Shown piece after piece: positions 55,095-64,000 of a DNA stretch of 64,000 nucleotides. The position numbers were made by a program, and so were the translations under genes. The notes beneath the pieces are model-generated. The model was not told the DNA's origin and did no database searches. It saw only the letters and a list, made by a program, of their open reading frames with translations. Position 1 is the stretch's first letter. The number at the start of each line of letters is the position of its first letter. Source of the DNA: Ectobius pallidus (Eukaryota; Arthropoda; Insecta; Blattodea; Ectobiidae); assembly GCA_964059195.1 (NCBI GenBank), contig CAXKWD010000006.1, forward strand, positions 12,020,530 through 12,084,529, given 5' to 3'.

Positions 55095-56008
55095 AAAAGC
55101 GGGAAATCGCGTACGAACTTCATGCACCAGCTAGAATAAATTATCAAAGACGCCATGTTATAATGAAAGGACTAAACGATTTGTGGCAAAGCGACTTGAT
55201 TGAAATGATTCCATATCATAGAGAAAACAGAGGTTTTAAATATATTTTGGTTTGTATAAACGCATATTCCAAGTTTGCTTATGCGAGACCGTTGAAAAGT
55301 AAAAGCGGAAAAGATGTTACCGCAGCCATGCAAGATATACTTGAATCTGTTAATATTCCACCTAAAAATTTACAGACCGACATGGGAAAGGAATATTATA
55401 ACGTTAATTTTAAAGGGTTAATGAAACAATATGGCATCAATCATTATTCTACATACTCTAATGTTAAGGCGTGCATTGCTGAACGCTTCATCAGAACTTT
55501 GAAAACTAACATGTATCTCGAATTTTCGGCAAGAGGCAGTTACAGATGGGTGGACATGTTGCAAGAACTCATTAGACATTACAACGATAGGTATCACTAT
55601 ACCATTAAAATGAAACCTAACCAAGTAAAGGACGATAGTCTACTTAAAACAGTGTATCGCTACAATGAATGCTATACGAAACCAAAGTTTGCTAAAGGTG
55701 ACTATGTAAGAGTTTCAAAACATAGGAAATTATTTAATAAAGGATACTTACCATCGTGGACTACGGAGATTTTCAAGATACAGAAGATCCAATCGACATT
55801 TCCTCCCACGTATCTGCTTCAGGATTTGGAGGGTGGGAGTATTGAAGGTGCTTTTTATGCTGAAGAACTCCAGAAAACTAAGTTTCCAGACTGTTATTTA
55901 ATTGAAAAAGTGTTAAAGAACAAAGGACAGAAGGTGTTTGTAAAGTGGTTAGGGTTCCCTAGCTCAAAAAATTCATGGGTTAATATTAAGGATGTTGTAT
56001 GTGATTAG
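55091..56008 (+). CDS. Retroviral-type DDE integrase with chromodomain
   Basis: 305 aa. Catalytic D35 (WQSDLIEM), D97 (LQTDMGKEYYN) and E131 (IAERFIRTLK) give a DDE triad with 33 residues between the last two. After the core (to about 185), an SH3-like segment KFAKGDYVRVS leads to a C-terminal chromodomain (about 270-303) with VFVKWLGFPSSKNSWVN, which can tether insertion to modified chromatin. No HHCC zinc finger is present at the N-terminus, which is usual for Polintons. The ATG overlaps the previous stop by ATGA, so translation may rely on reinitiation. AATAAA at 56,013-56,018 follows the stop within 10 bp. Confidence 0.95.
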   Translation: MKKREIAYELHAPARINYQRRHVIMKGLNDLWQSDLIEMIPYHRENRGFKYILVCINAYSKFAYARPLKSKSGKDVTAAMQDILESVNIPPKNLQTDMGKEYYNVNFKGLMKQYGINHYSTYSNVKACIAERFIRTLKTNMYLEFSARGSYRWVDMLQELIRHYNDRYHYTIKMKPNQVKDDSLLKTVYRYNECYTKPKFAKGDYVRVSKHRKLFNKGYLPSWTTEIFKIQKIQSTFPPTYLLQDLEGGSIEGAFYAEELQKTKFPDCYLIEKVLKNKGQKVFVKWLGFPSSKNSWVNIKDVVCD

Positions 56009-56300
56009 GGAAAATAAAAGATAGATTCATTTTTATAACTTTTTTCTTTTATTTATATCCCACATGAACCCAAAGTTATCTTACTTTATTGTATCATACC
56101 TATTCTTCTTCATCATAAATCATATTGTTTGAATCATAAATATATATTTTTTTACACAAACCATATACAATTTTTTACACATTTCATACACATAAATATA
56201 ATTTTTTTACACAAACCATACACATTTTTTTACACATTTCATACACATAAATATAAATTTTTTATACAAATATACAATTTTAACACATTTCTTACATTTT
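56009..56300. terminator. Convergent 3'-end region with tandem repeat
   Basis: Integrase and polymerase transcripts converge here. Poly(A) signals are AATAAA on plus (56,013) and on minus (56,053-56,048). A unit of about 58 bp built from TTTTTTACACAAACCATA and TTTCATACACATAAATATA is repeated 2.5 times between 56,146 and 56,290. AT-rich open frames over it are not genes. Confidence 0.65.
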
Positions 56301-59300
56301 TTACAGTTTGCATTTCTTAGTAGGAGGCTCATCATCACACTCCTCATCCTCCCTGATTCTATAGTGTCCGTGAGCGAGAGTGTCCACGCCATTTTCCATA
56401 ATATGACGCTTATCGTCGTTGCCAGATAAAGTTAATTTATTCATCGAAATTGAAAATACGTTATGTTTGTATGATCTGATGGATCTGTTTAACGAGAATG
56501 TTGACTGTCCGCTCTGTAGACAACCAACATAATCTTCAAAGTTGACATCTTTGTCAATGACGTTTTTCTTAACGCCTTTCAATTTTTTGATGACCATATC
56601 ATTAAATTTTATGGCGTACATTTTCGCTCGCAGACCTACGAACGCCTTTATGGAGTGACCAGCTCCTTCGTCTTTGAATTTCCCGACCACCGCCTTGTTT
56701 TCGTTTGAATACAAGGGATGTTCGGGTGGGTAGACACTGGTATCCAGCTCATCTCGGAAATGCGTCATATCACGGAAGAGGTTATCCGTTTCAATTCTAT
56801 AGACGAAGCTGTCCGTGTCCATGTAGCACAATTTCAATCCTTCTTTATAAAAATTTTTCATGGTATCATAATGGAACTCATACATCCTAGTTTTCGAAAT
56901 TTCCAAAATAGACATGCCAACATAGATGGCCTTATCAAACACTAATCTAGTTTTTGCTAGATGGACACCAACCAAGTTTTCGTTATAAATTGTCCTATCC
57001 ATAAAGTTACTTTTGGCTACCAGCTTTCGAATTTCCTTCTCACTTGATACAAGCCGAAAATTGATACGTTTCCTTACATTTTCCATAGTCTTGCCAAAAA
57101 CGGCGTTATTCATCAATTTAAAAAAGTCTTTCTCAAAGTTGTTGGCTGCAGCCCTACGCTTGGCCGTGTTATAGTCAATGTAGGGTTTCAACCAGCAGCT
57201 TTGCTGAAATTCGATAACTCTATGGATCTTGGTTAACCTCAGTCCGTGTTGCACGGCTTGCCTAAGTACCGTGTGATGAATGACATATTTTTCTTTTGAC
57301 TCCAAAGTGGTTAATAATTTTTTGTTTTTGCTGCCTGAAGGAAATTTCATCTCTGCACAGAAAGGGAGATCAGAATGAGCATCATGAAGATGGTCTGGAT
57401 ATTCAATGTCTACCTCAAGCACATATCCTAATTTAGAATTGACCGGTATGGACATGATGTCAAAGGACGCTATCTCATGTTTGTCGAGCCAGCGGAACTC
57501 ACCTGACGGCAATGCCTGGGACATCGCATAACCATATAGGTTATTGGCATCGACATAATAAAGAAAAGATTTTTTTGCTGTCTCATCATATTCATCACAC
57601 ATGTTATTGTTTGCAACAGCGTGCCTTGTCACACACTGACAAATTCCACCTCTTATCCCACGTTCAAACATTTGAATCATATCCATATCGGTCAAAAGCG
57701 GTAATTTTACCTTTGTGAACTTCAACATAGCTGAGTAAGCAAAGCCTGGAACTGTGGAATAGTACAAACAATCCATTCCGTACGTCTCAAAACACATCTG
57801 TCTAAAGTTTTCAAAGACGTCGGTCAAAATCAAAACATCAGATTTTAAATACAAGTCTGAATATTCTCCTAATGAGCTGATCGAGAAAGAATTCCAAACG
57901 TTTCTCGCGTGAGAGTAGTCTTGGTCAGAGACGTTCTCATTCGCGAGTCTATTGTAAAATGCATCTTTGGGAGGTAATTTCTTCTCCTTCAAAATTTCAA
58001 CTGAGGTGACGTAGTCGTAGGGAAACACTCCCTTTCGACACACCAAATCGGCGTTTTCACCAAATACTTTTGCTGTTTCTATAAATTTATCTTTAGGTAG
58101 ATTGTTTGCTAGCTTTTCCAGGCTGCTTGCCATGAACCGAAACGAGTCTATAAATCTTAACTCCATACCTCCCCTCTTCAAATAAGAGGAGGGAATAAAT
58201 TTTGAAAATGTCACATACTTTTCTTGACTATTACAAATAACGTTGATACGGTTTTCATCGAAACCAAGTTCTGTCACAATGAAATGAGCATCATAGTTAG
58301 ACATGTTATGCAAAACAATAGGGACAAATGCCTGGTTCCTATAATTCAAATTACAATTTCTGTGGGCGGCTCCTCTGAACCGACCACTAACATGGCAATG
58401 GTCCCTTACTTTATAGTTCACATCGGTAAAGTTACCCTCACCACAAATATGGCAAATAGTAGCGCTATTGTAAACCCTAATTTCATCTTCTGTCAGAGGG
58501 GTCATGGGCTTATTTACGCTGTTCAAGATTTTATCAATTTCTTTAGCATCAGCGACGAGCGAGCGCATAAACTCGCCACTGGCATCCTCCCCTCTAAAAA
58601 GTCTCAATTGAGAATATGCACCCTCAGCATCTTTGATAAAATAACAATAACTAAAAGGTTTATGCTTCTGATAAGGAGTTGTCCAGCTTTTCTGCGGATC
58701 TCCCAAACATCCTGATATCGGTTCCAGCAAACACTCGAAATCCGCATAGATGACAAATCTAATCTTTTGCGAATATTCGGGCTTGTTGAATACGACTTCA
58801 GGATTTTTAGGAATTTCGCACCTGACTGGGCTGAACGAGTTGCATATTGCCAAATGCTCTCTCAACCTTACGTCAGCAGACTTACCATCGTACGCTTGGA
58901 AATGTGTAAAACACCGTTTGCAAACTCTGGTCAGTTGTCTATTAGTTGTTACAAAAGGTCTTACAAATGCATCGAAATCTGAAATGACGATGTAATGTGA
59001 ATTTTCCTCGTTACATACAAACAAAAGATCTCTATGATCAGCTAGTTCCTTTTCAACAATTTTGATAGGAAATACGAAATGAGAAATATTTTTCCCATCC
59101 CGTTTTTCCTCGAGGCCGAAAACATTGAATGAAATATTGTTTCTTTTGGAAAACTTTTCAATATCATGAATCGAAACGGGGAATTTCACACAGTTCCAAT
59201 CGTACTTGTTATCCAACTCTGGTCTGGTAAGATAACTGGCCCACATTTCCTTATCAGACTCAATAAATTTTGATAATACACAATACTTGAAACAAAATTC

Positions 59301-61642
59301 ATCATCATTACGAATATTAATTAATGACTTCAGATGCTGGAATTTATCAGGGAGGATCATATGACTACGTCCTGCAAATGGCAAGTATTCATTCACACGA
59401 ATTTCAATTTTGTGGATTTTATTGTAAAACCACCCAGACCCTCGCATTTCACTATCTTGCATCTCAGCCTGAATTTTAGAAATGTGACTAGAAACTACTT
59501 CATGAATATTAGAGGTTCTAAGCAGCGATTCATTTTTTGTTTTAAAATTTCTCAAACAAGAATTTAGCTCTAGATGATTAAATTCACACTCTACGAAAAG
59601 ATTAAATTTAATTGATACAAATTTTGATAGTGACTCTGACAGAAGATTTTCAATTTTATACTGGCACGACGACAGGATAGACTCCATATCGCCGGCTGGG
59701 AAATTTAATGCTGCATATGTTGCCAGTCGTGACCTAAATGCAGTTTCAACAGGTAAAAACTCACATGTTTCTGTTGATGGTGAGTTGGTCATAGCGGTGC
59801 GTTCCATTCCACCTTGAATCTGTAATAACGAAAAAACATCGACATTAGCAATCGAGACTTTTTATAAGCGAATGGTATAATAAAAGACTAAGACATTTCA
59901 CTGTACATACCTGTGGAATATCACGCGTATGCATGATGACACTAGGTCGCGACTGGCGGTTGGTTTCTGAATTCTGTAACAAAGAAATATAAAATATTAT
60001 GAAATAAAGTTTAATGTCTTGATTTTAGCCGTTCTGTACCAATATAAAAAATAATACTAAGTTTTATCATAAAAGAAATAAGTTTAACGGCATGTACAAT
60101 AATGATAATAATAACATACCTATAAACGCATATATAACAAAGAAATATAAAATATTAAGATTTATGAGTTTAATGTCTTGATTTTATCCACTTTGTACTA
60201 ATATAAAAAAGCATATTAAGTTCTATGATAAAAGAAATAAGTTTGATGGCTTGTATAATAATAATAAAATAGTAAGATTTATGAGTTTTATGACTTGTTT
60301 TTAACTATTCTATACCAATATAAAAAAAAATAATACTAAGTTTTATCATAAAAGAAATAAGATTGATGGCTTGTACAATAATAATAATAATAATAATAAC
60401 ATACCTGTGGACGTATACTGGAAGGCCCAGGTTGATATAAGTAACCATTTGGATGGGTGGAAGTCTGTTGCATGTTGGTTACACTCACTGGTCTTGCATT
60501 CTATAACAACAGAAATATAAAATATTAAGATTTATGAGATTAATGTCTTGATTTTAACCGCTCTGTACTAATATAAAAAATAATATTACGTTTTATGTTA
60601 AAAGAAATAAGTTTGATGGCTTGTACAATAATCATAATAATAACATACCTGTAAATGTTGACCTGAATGCCTAGGATGGCTGGTGGTTGGCTGGACGGAT
60701 GATGTCCGCATGGTATCCACACTCATTGGACTTATATTCTGCAACAATAGAAAAATAAAATATTAAGATTGATGATAAAAGAAATAAGTTTGTTGTCTTG
60801 CATAATAATAATAAAATAGTAAGATTTATGGTAAAAGAAATAAAGTTTAACGTCATAGTTTTATCAGTTCTGTACTAATATAAAAAATAATATTACGTTT
60901 TATGTCTTGTACTGTGATAAAAAATAAGTTTGATGGTTTGCACAATAATAATAATAATAATAACACACCTGTGGATGTATACTGGAAGGTCCAGGTTGGT
61001 ATAGGTCACCATTTGGATGAGTGGAAGTCTGTTGCATGTTGGCTACACTCACTGGTCTTGCATTCTATAACAACAGAAAAAAAAAAAAATAGTATTAAGA
61101 TTTATGATAAAAGAAATAAAGTTTTATGACTTGTTTTTAACTATTCTATACCAATATAAAAAATAATATTAAGTTTTACGATAAAAGAAATAAGTTTGTT
61201 GTCTTGCACAATAATAATAATAATAACATACCTGCAAATGATGAGATGAATGCTCGGCTTCCTCTACAACCATCGGTGGGTGGGCTACTCCGTCCCCGCT
61301 ATGTGCTGGTAGATGGAAGCGACCAGTGTTGGTGTAGATCCCAATATGTCTAGGTTCCACCTTCCTTGAGGGGTGGTGGACGTTCTGCATATGGATAACC
61401 AAATATCTCTCCGCCTTGAACGTCGCCTTGCAAATGTCACACACGGTGTTGTTGGTGTTGTTGTGGATACTACGGACGTGTCTTTTTAAAACGTCACTTC
61501 GCGTAAATATCACACCACACGTTTCACATTTGTATTCGGATTTTTTATGTTTCTGATTAATATGCCTCGTCAAATTATGTTTGAGCCTAAATTTCACATC
61601 ACACTCGGTGCACTGGAAAAATACGGCAGACGAGCTCTCCAT
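56301..61642 (-). CDS. Six-exon C2H2 zinc finger/protein-primed DNA polymerase B
   Basis: Exons on minus: 61,642-61,232; 61,064-60,969; 60,738-60,649; 60,500-60,405; 59,973-59,911; 59,819-56,301, giving 1,424 aa. All junctions are phase 0 with GTATGT/GTGTGT donors and TTRTAG/TTRCAG acceptors. Exon 1 has three C2H2 fingers (about 10-80). Exons 2-5 encode a Ser/Pro/Gln-rich linker. The last exon holds the polymerase (numbering from its own first Met): zinc-binding CKRCF...H...C (296-322), ExoI YADFE (D356/E358), an endonuclease VII-like CHIC...DHCH...NC (452-485), ExoII NMSNYD (501-506), ExoIII YLKSD (653-657), PolA DANNLYG (753-759), PolB NNAVFGK (900-906) and PolC YMDTDS (995-1000). It replicates the element from terminal protein. 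Confidence 0.85.
60405..61064 (-). repeat. Tandemly duplicated exon-intron units of the polymerase gene
   Basis: Exons 2 (60,969-61,064) and 4 (60,405-60,500) are both 96 nt and differ at about seven positions. Exons 3 and 5 share the N-x-x-P/R-x-SV and terminal CAG pattern. The introns repeat AATATAAAAAATAATATTA and ATAAAAGAAATAAGTTTGATG motifs. A vestigial unit without an exon body is at 60,105-60,140. Confidence 0.85.
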
Positions 61643-61674
61643 TGTTGATCTGTAGCTGCTGACGGATGGATAAC

Positions 61675-61710
61675 AAGTGAGCCTGAAGCATGACGTCATT
61701 GGTTTATATA
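61675..61710 (-). promoter_or_regulatory. Promoter of the zinc finger-polymerase gene
   Basis: On minus, TATATAAA (61,710-61,703) and an initiator-like TCACTT (61,680-61,675) lie about 32 bp apart, with TGACGTCA (61,691-61,698) between them. This puts the transcript start downstream of the ATG at 61,699, supporting initiation at 61,642. Confidence 0.5.
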
Positions 61711-62983
61711 GCGTCGGTATAAACTAGTCTCGCAACAGGACAAATCTATTTTACACCAATGGAATGATTGGAGTTTTAAAAAATGCTGACGGTAGAAAAA
61801 GTTTTAGCCTCACGACTTGGTAAATATACGTTAAGCTTAAATCATCAGTAATTAGATATTTCGCGTTTCCTGCTTGTGAAAATACCTGTTCATGATTTCC
61901 CACATTAAAATCGATGACGTATATGAAATATAATCATTTCCGGTGAAATTAGCAAATATCCGATATTTAATTCTAGTACGGAAATAAAATATTAATTTTC
62001 ATATAATAAATGCTGACATACTCTGTATCAAACTACATTAATAATATAAGGTTCCATCGGAGATGAATCACTGGGAGAAATATACGTTAAAGCGTTATTT
62101 GATATTTATTTCTTATCAGCGCTTTTCTGAAACAGTATATTCAATTTCCCGCAATGTGAGAAAAGCTGAATATGCCTTTACTGACTTTGAATCGAACTCA
62201 GAACCACTCAGTGATGGAATATTACAAAATAAGTTCACTACCACTCTGCGATGAAATATTACAATATTCCGCAATAAAAATACTGTTGACTAATACTACA
62301 TAAGACATGTGCTATGATTAAGGATTTAATATTTAAAAGTACTGGCCTGCGACTTTATAATATGATAGAGTTGGGATTTAAAAGGAAGTCTCAATGAATG
62401 ACGTTGTAAGATAGCGATAAGCGTACAGCGTTATATTACCGCTGCATAGTAAGAGAGATAACATGTATGGAGGGCTAGATGATACTACTGCTACCTAAGC
62501 AAAATCACTGCACGCATATGATTAAACATTCACTGGCTTTCTGTATTGATATAACACATACGGTGTTGGTCTTATAAAAACCTATAATTATTAACATAAT
62601 ATTATTCCGACATTATACTGGGGGATTTGAAGATAATTCAACACGTAAGATTATGCATCGATCATGATAGGAAAATTTACGACTTAATATTTTATACACC
62701 GAGTGGTAAGCCAGAGGTTGAGTTAACCCTTGGGCTAGGATTATAATCTTACAAATAAAATATAGTTTTAAGACGATGGCTACCATATTTACGAAGGAAT
62801 AAAATAATGCTAACTATACACTATCGATGGATTCTGATAATAAATAAGGAGGTTTAGATTTTTTGACATTCGGAACGCAGGGTACCGACCGCCTTTACTC
62901 TAGGTTGAGTCACTAGATTTTAGAAAAAGAATCATCTTACAAAAAAACTGATAACGTTGCATTTACGCTTCGTGATCTATATG
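61711..62983. other. Polinton interior without genes
   Basis: No gene is supported between the polymerase promoter and the right TIR. The longest frame (62,063-62,254, 63 codons) has no domain and is AT-biased. The region may hold cis-acting packaging or replication signals, but nothing specific is visible. Confidence 0.5.
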
Positions 62984-63686
62984 CTTCCATGCTAAAAAGA
63001 CATAAGGTTGATATCTGCTGTGACGTCATACAAACAATCCACCTGTCATATGATCTAATCCGCTCAATCCGCCTGTGACGTAAGCGATGACGTCATAAAA
63101 CAATCCACTAGCATTCCTCCCAATCCGCATAATCCGCCTGTGACGTAAGCGATGACGTCATAAAACAATCCACTAGCATTCCTCCCAATCCGCATAATCC
63201 GCCTGTGACGTAAGAAGTGACGTCATAAAACAATCCACCTGTCATCTACCAATATACAAATTTCAAATTTCCCACCATCCACCATTTGCAATTGTAATAT
63301 CCAATTTCCACCTTTTTGCAATTTTCAAATCAACCGCCATCCGCCCACCTTACGCCATTTGAAAACGTAGCCATTTTCATTATAAATTACCAAATTTTAA
63401 ATTTCGCGCCGGAAACGTAACCAATTATATTATAAATTCCCAAATTTTAAATTTCGCGCTTCGTACGCCCCGGAACCGGAACCGGCGCCATTTGCAATAG
63501 GAACCGGAACCGGCGCCATTTTGAATCACGCGGTTATAGCCACGCCCACTTGTGACGTCATACAATCCGCCACTGACGTCATAGCCACGCCCACTTGTGA
63601 CGTCACGATCAGCTGACCGGGAGTGACGTCATCAATCTGCAATCCGCACAATCCGCCTCTGACGTCAGTCACAAAACCATACTACT
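62984..63686 (-). repeat. Polinton right TIR
   Basis: 703 bp, inverted counterpart of 47,879-48,581 with the same TGACGTCA array. Position pairs keep a constant sum of 111,565 at both checked ends, so there is no net indel between the TIRs. Confidence 0.95.
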
Positions 63687-64000
63687 CCTATAGACTTATT
63701 TTTCAAGTTTTCCCATAAATAATAGTCGCATACTGTAGAAGAACTTAAAGACAATATCACAAGAGAGAAATTAACTCTATCTCGGAAGCTGAACTTACGC
63801 GCGTGAAAGAAAATTTCCTAAAAATGTGCCAGTATTGTGTGGATGCAAGAGGAGAACATTTCCAACATCTCTTGTGATGAGGTACGTGGTTATTTTCATT
63901 GTAATTTTAACTATAAATGTGAAAACCTGAATCATTACACCGATCGTTGCTTTATTTGCGTAGATATTTCACTCGATCGCTCGGGAGTTGGAGCTGTGCC
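63687..64000. repeat. Right arm of the host palindrome
   Basis: Starts with the right target copy CCTATA (63,687-63,692) and runs, inverted relative to 47,610-47,878, to the window end at GGAGCTGTGCC. It contains a roughly 23-bp segment (near 63,918-63,940) missing from the left arm. The arm continues beyond the window. Confidence 0.85.

Larger units (their letters stand above)
47879..63686. mobile_element. Complete Maverick/Polinton, TSD CCTATA
   Basis: Starts AGTAGTATGG and ends CCATACTACT, with 703-bp TIRs and the exact 6-bp duplication CCTATA (47,873-47,878; 63,687-63,692). AGT termini and 6-bp duplications are the Polinton hallmark. It encodes protein-primed PolB, retroviral-type integrase, A32-type ATPase, adenain-type protease, both capsid proteins, a PLA2 protein and four conserved or accessory proteins. 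No frame is broken by a stop, so it looks recently inserted. With the full capsid set it could also be regarded as an integrated polinto/adinto-type virus of an arthropod. Confidence 0.97.

Noticed and set aside
61169..61232. C-terminal tyrosine-rich tail of the zinc-finger ORF
   Set aside because: The tail is translation of intron sequence (GTATGTTATTATT); the exon ends at 61,232.
61640..61699. Zinc-finger gene starting at ATG 61,699
   Set aside because: That ATG is only a few bases downstream of TATATAAA and so would precede the transcript start; the ATG at 61,642 is preferred.
62063..62254. 63-codon frame near the right TIR
   Set aside because: No domain, no promoter-like sequence and AT-biased composition.

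Overview
The window is a stretch of animal nuclear DNA, most likely from an insect with a large, repeat-filled genome. The evidence is spliced genes with GT-AG introns, tRNA-derived SINEs, hAT, mariner and Harbinger elements with clean target duplications, Helitron ends and LINE fragments. I cannot name the species.

Region 1-47.6 kb is intron or intergenic DNA built from nested transposons. The only host-gene signal is a plus-strand signal-peptide exon (4885-4956) ending at a strong donor and a phase-compatible exon 17 kb downstream (21898-22023), possibly followed by a weak third exon near 32.8 kb. Around these lie a 5'-truncated Jockey-like LINE (1778-3221), two SINE families (near 5.8, 6.7, 7.3, 10.4, 17.9, 20-21, 42.0 and 44.5 kb), four small hAT elements whose 8-bp target duplications can be read directly, mariner derivatives and satellite-like arrays. 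At 24.7-30.6 kb four layers are nested: a LINE reverse transcriptase is split by a Helitron (24820-30037), which is split by a 4.3-kb PIF/Harbinger element (24966-29307), which carries a 0.36-kb retroposed insert. The Harbinger has both genes with open spliced frames: a DDE transposase on plus and a MADF-BESS protein on minus, each lying largely in the other's intron.

Region 47,879-63,686 is an apparently complete Maverick/Polinton (15,808 bp). It has 703-bp terminal inverted repeats that match almost perfectly by eye and a 6-bp target duplication CCTATA. On plus are a small OB-fold-like candidate, the A32-type packaging ATPase, a conserved Polinton protein and a chromodomain integrase. On minus are a parvovirus-type PLA2/lytic-peptide protein, an adenain-type protease, a penton-like minor capsid protein, a 63-aa protein, the major capsid protein and a 164-aa conserved protein. 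A second minus gene encodes the protein-primed DNA polymerase. All frames are open, so this looks like a young element with a full virion-morphogenesis set.

Three features of it deserve most attention. (1) The polymerase ORF is the last exon of a six-exon gene whose first exon encodes three C2H2 zinc fingers and whose middle exons are tandem duplicates, all in phase 0. (2) The protease ORF has no suitable ATG and overlaps the end of the PLA2 gene in the -1 frame exactly at tandem slippery heptamers followed by a stop, which suggests programmed -1 frameshifting. (3) The element sits at the centre of an imperfect host palindrome with arms over 260 bp. Its TIRs carry dense TGACGTCA palindromes, and the two capsid-side operons diverge from a palindromic TATA box.
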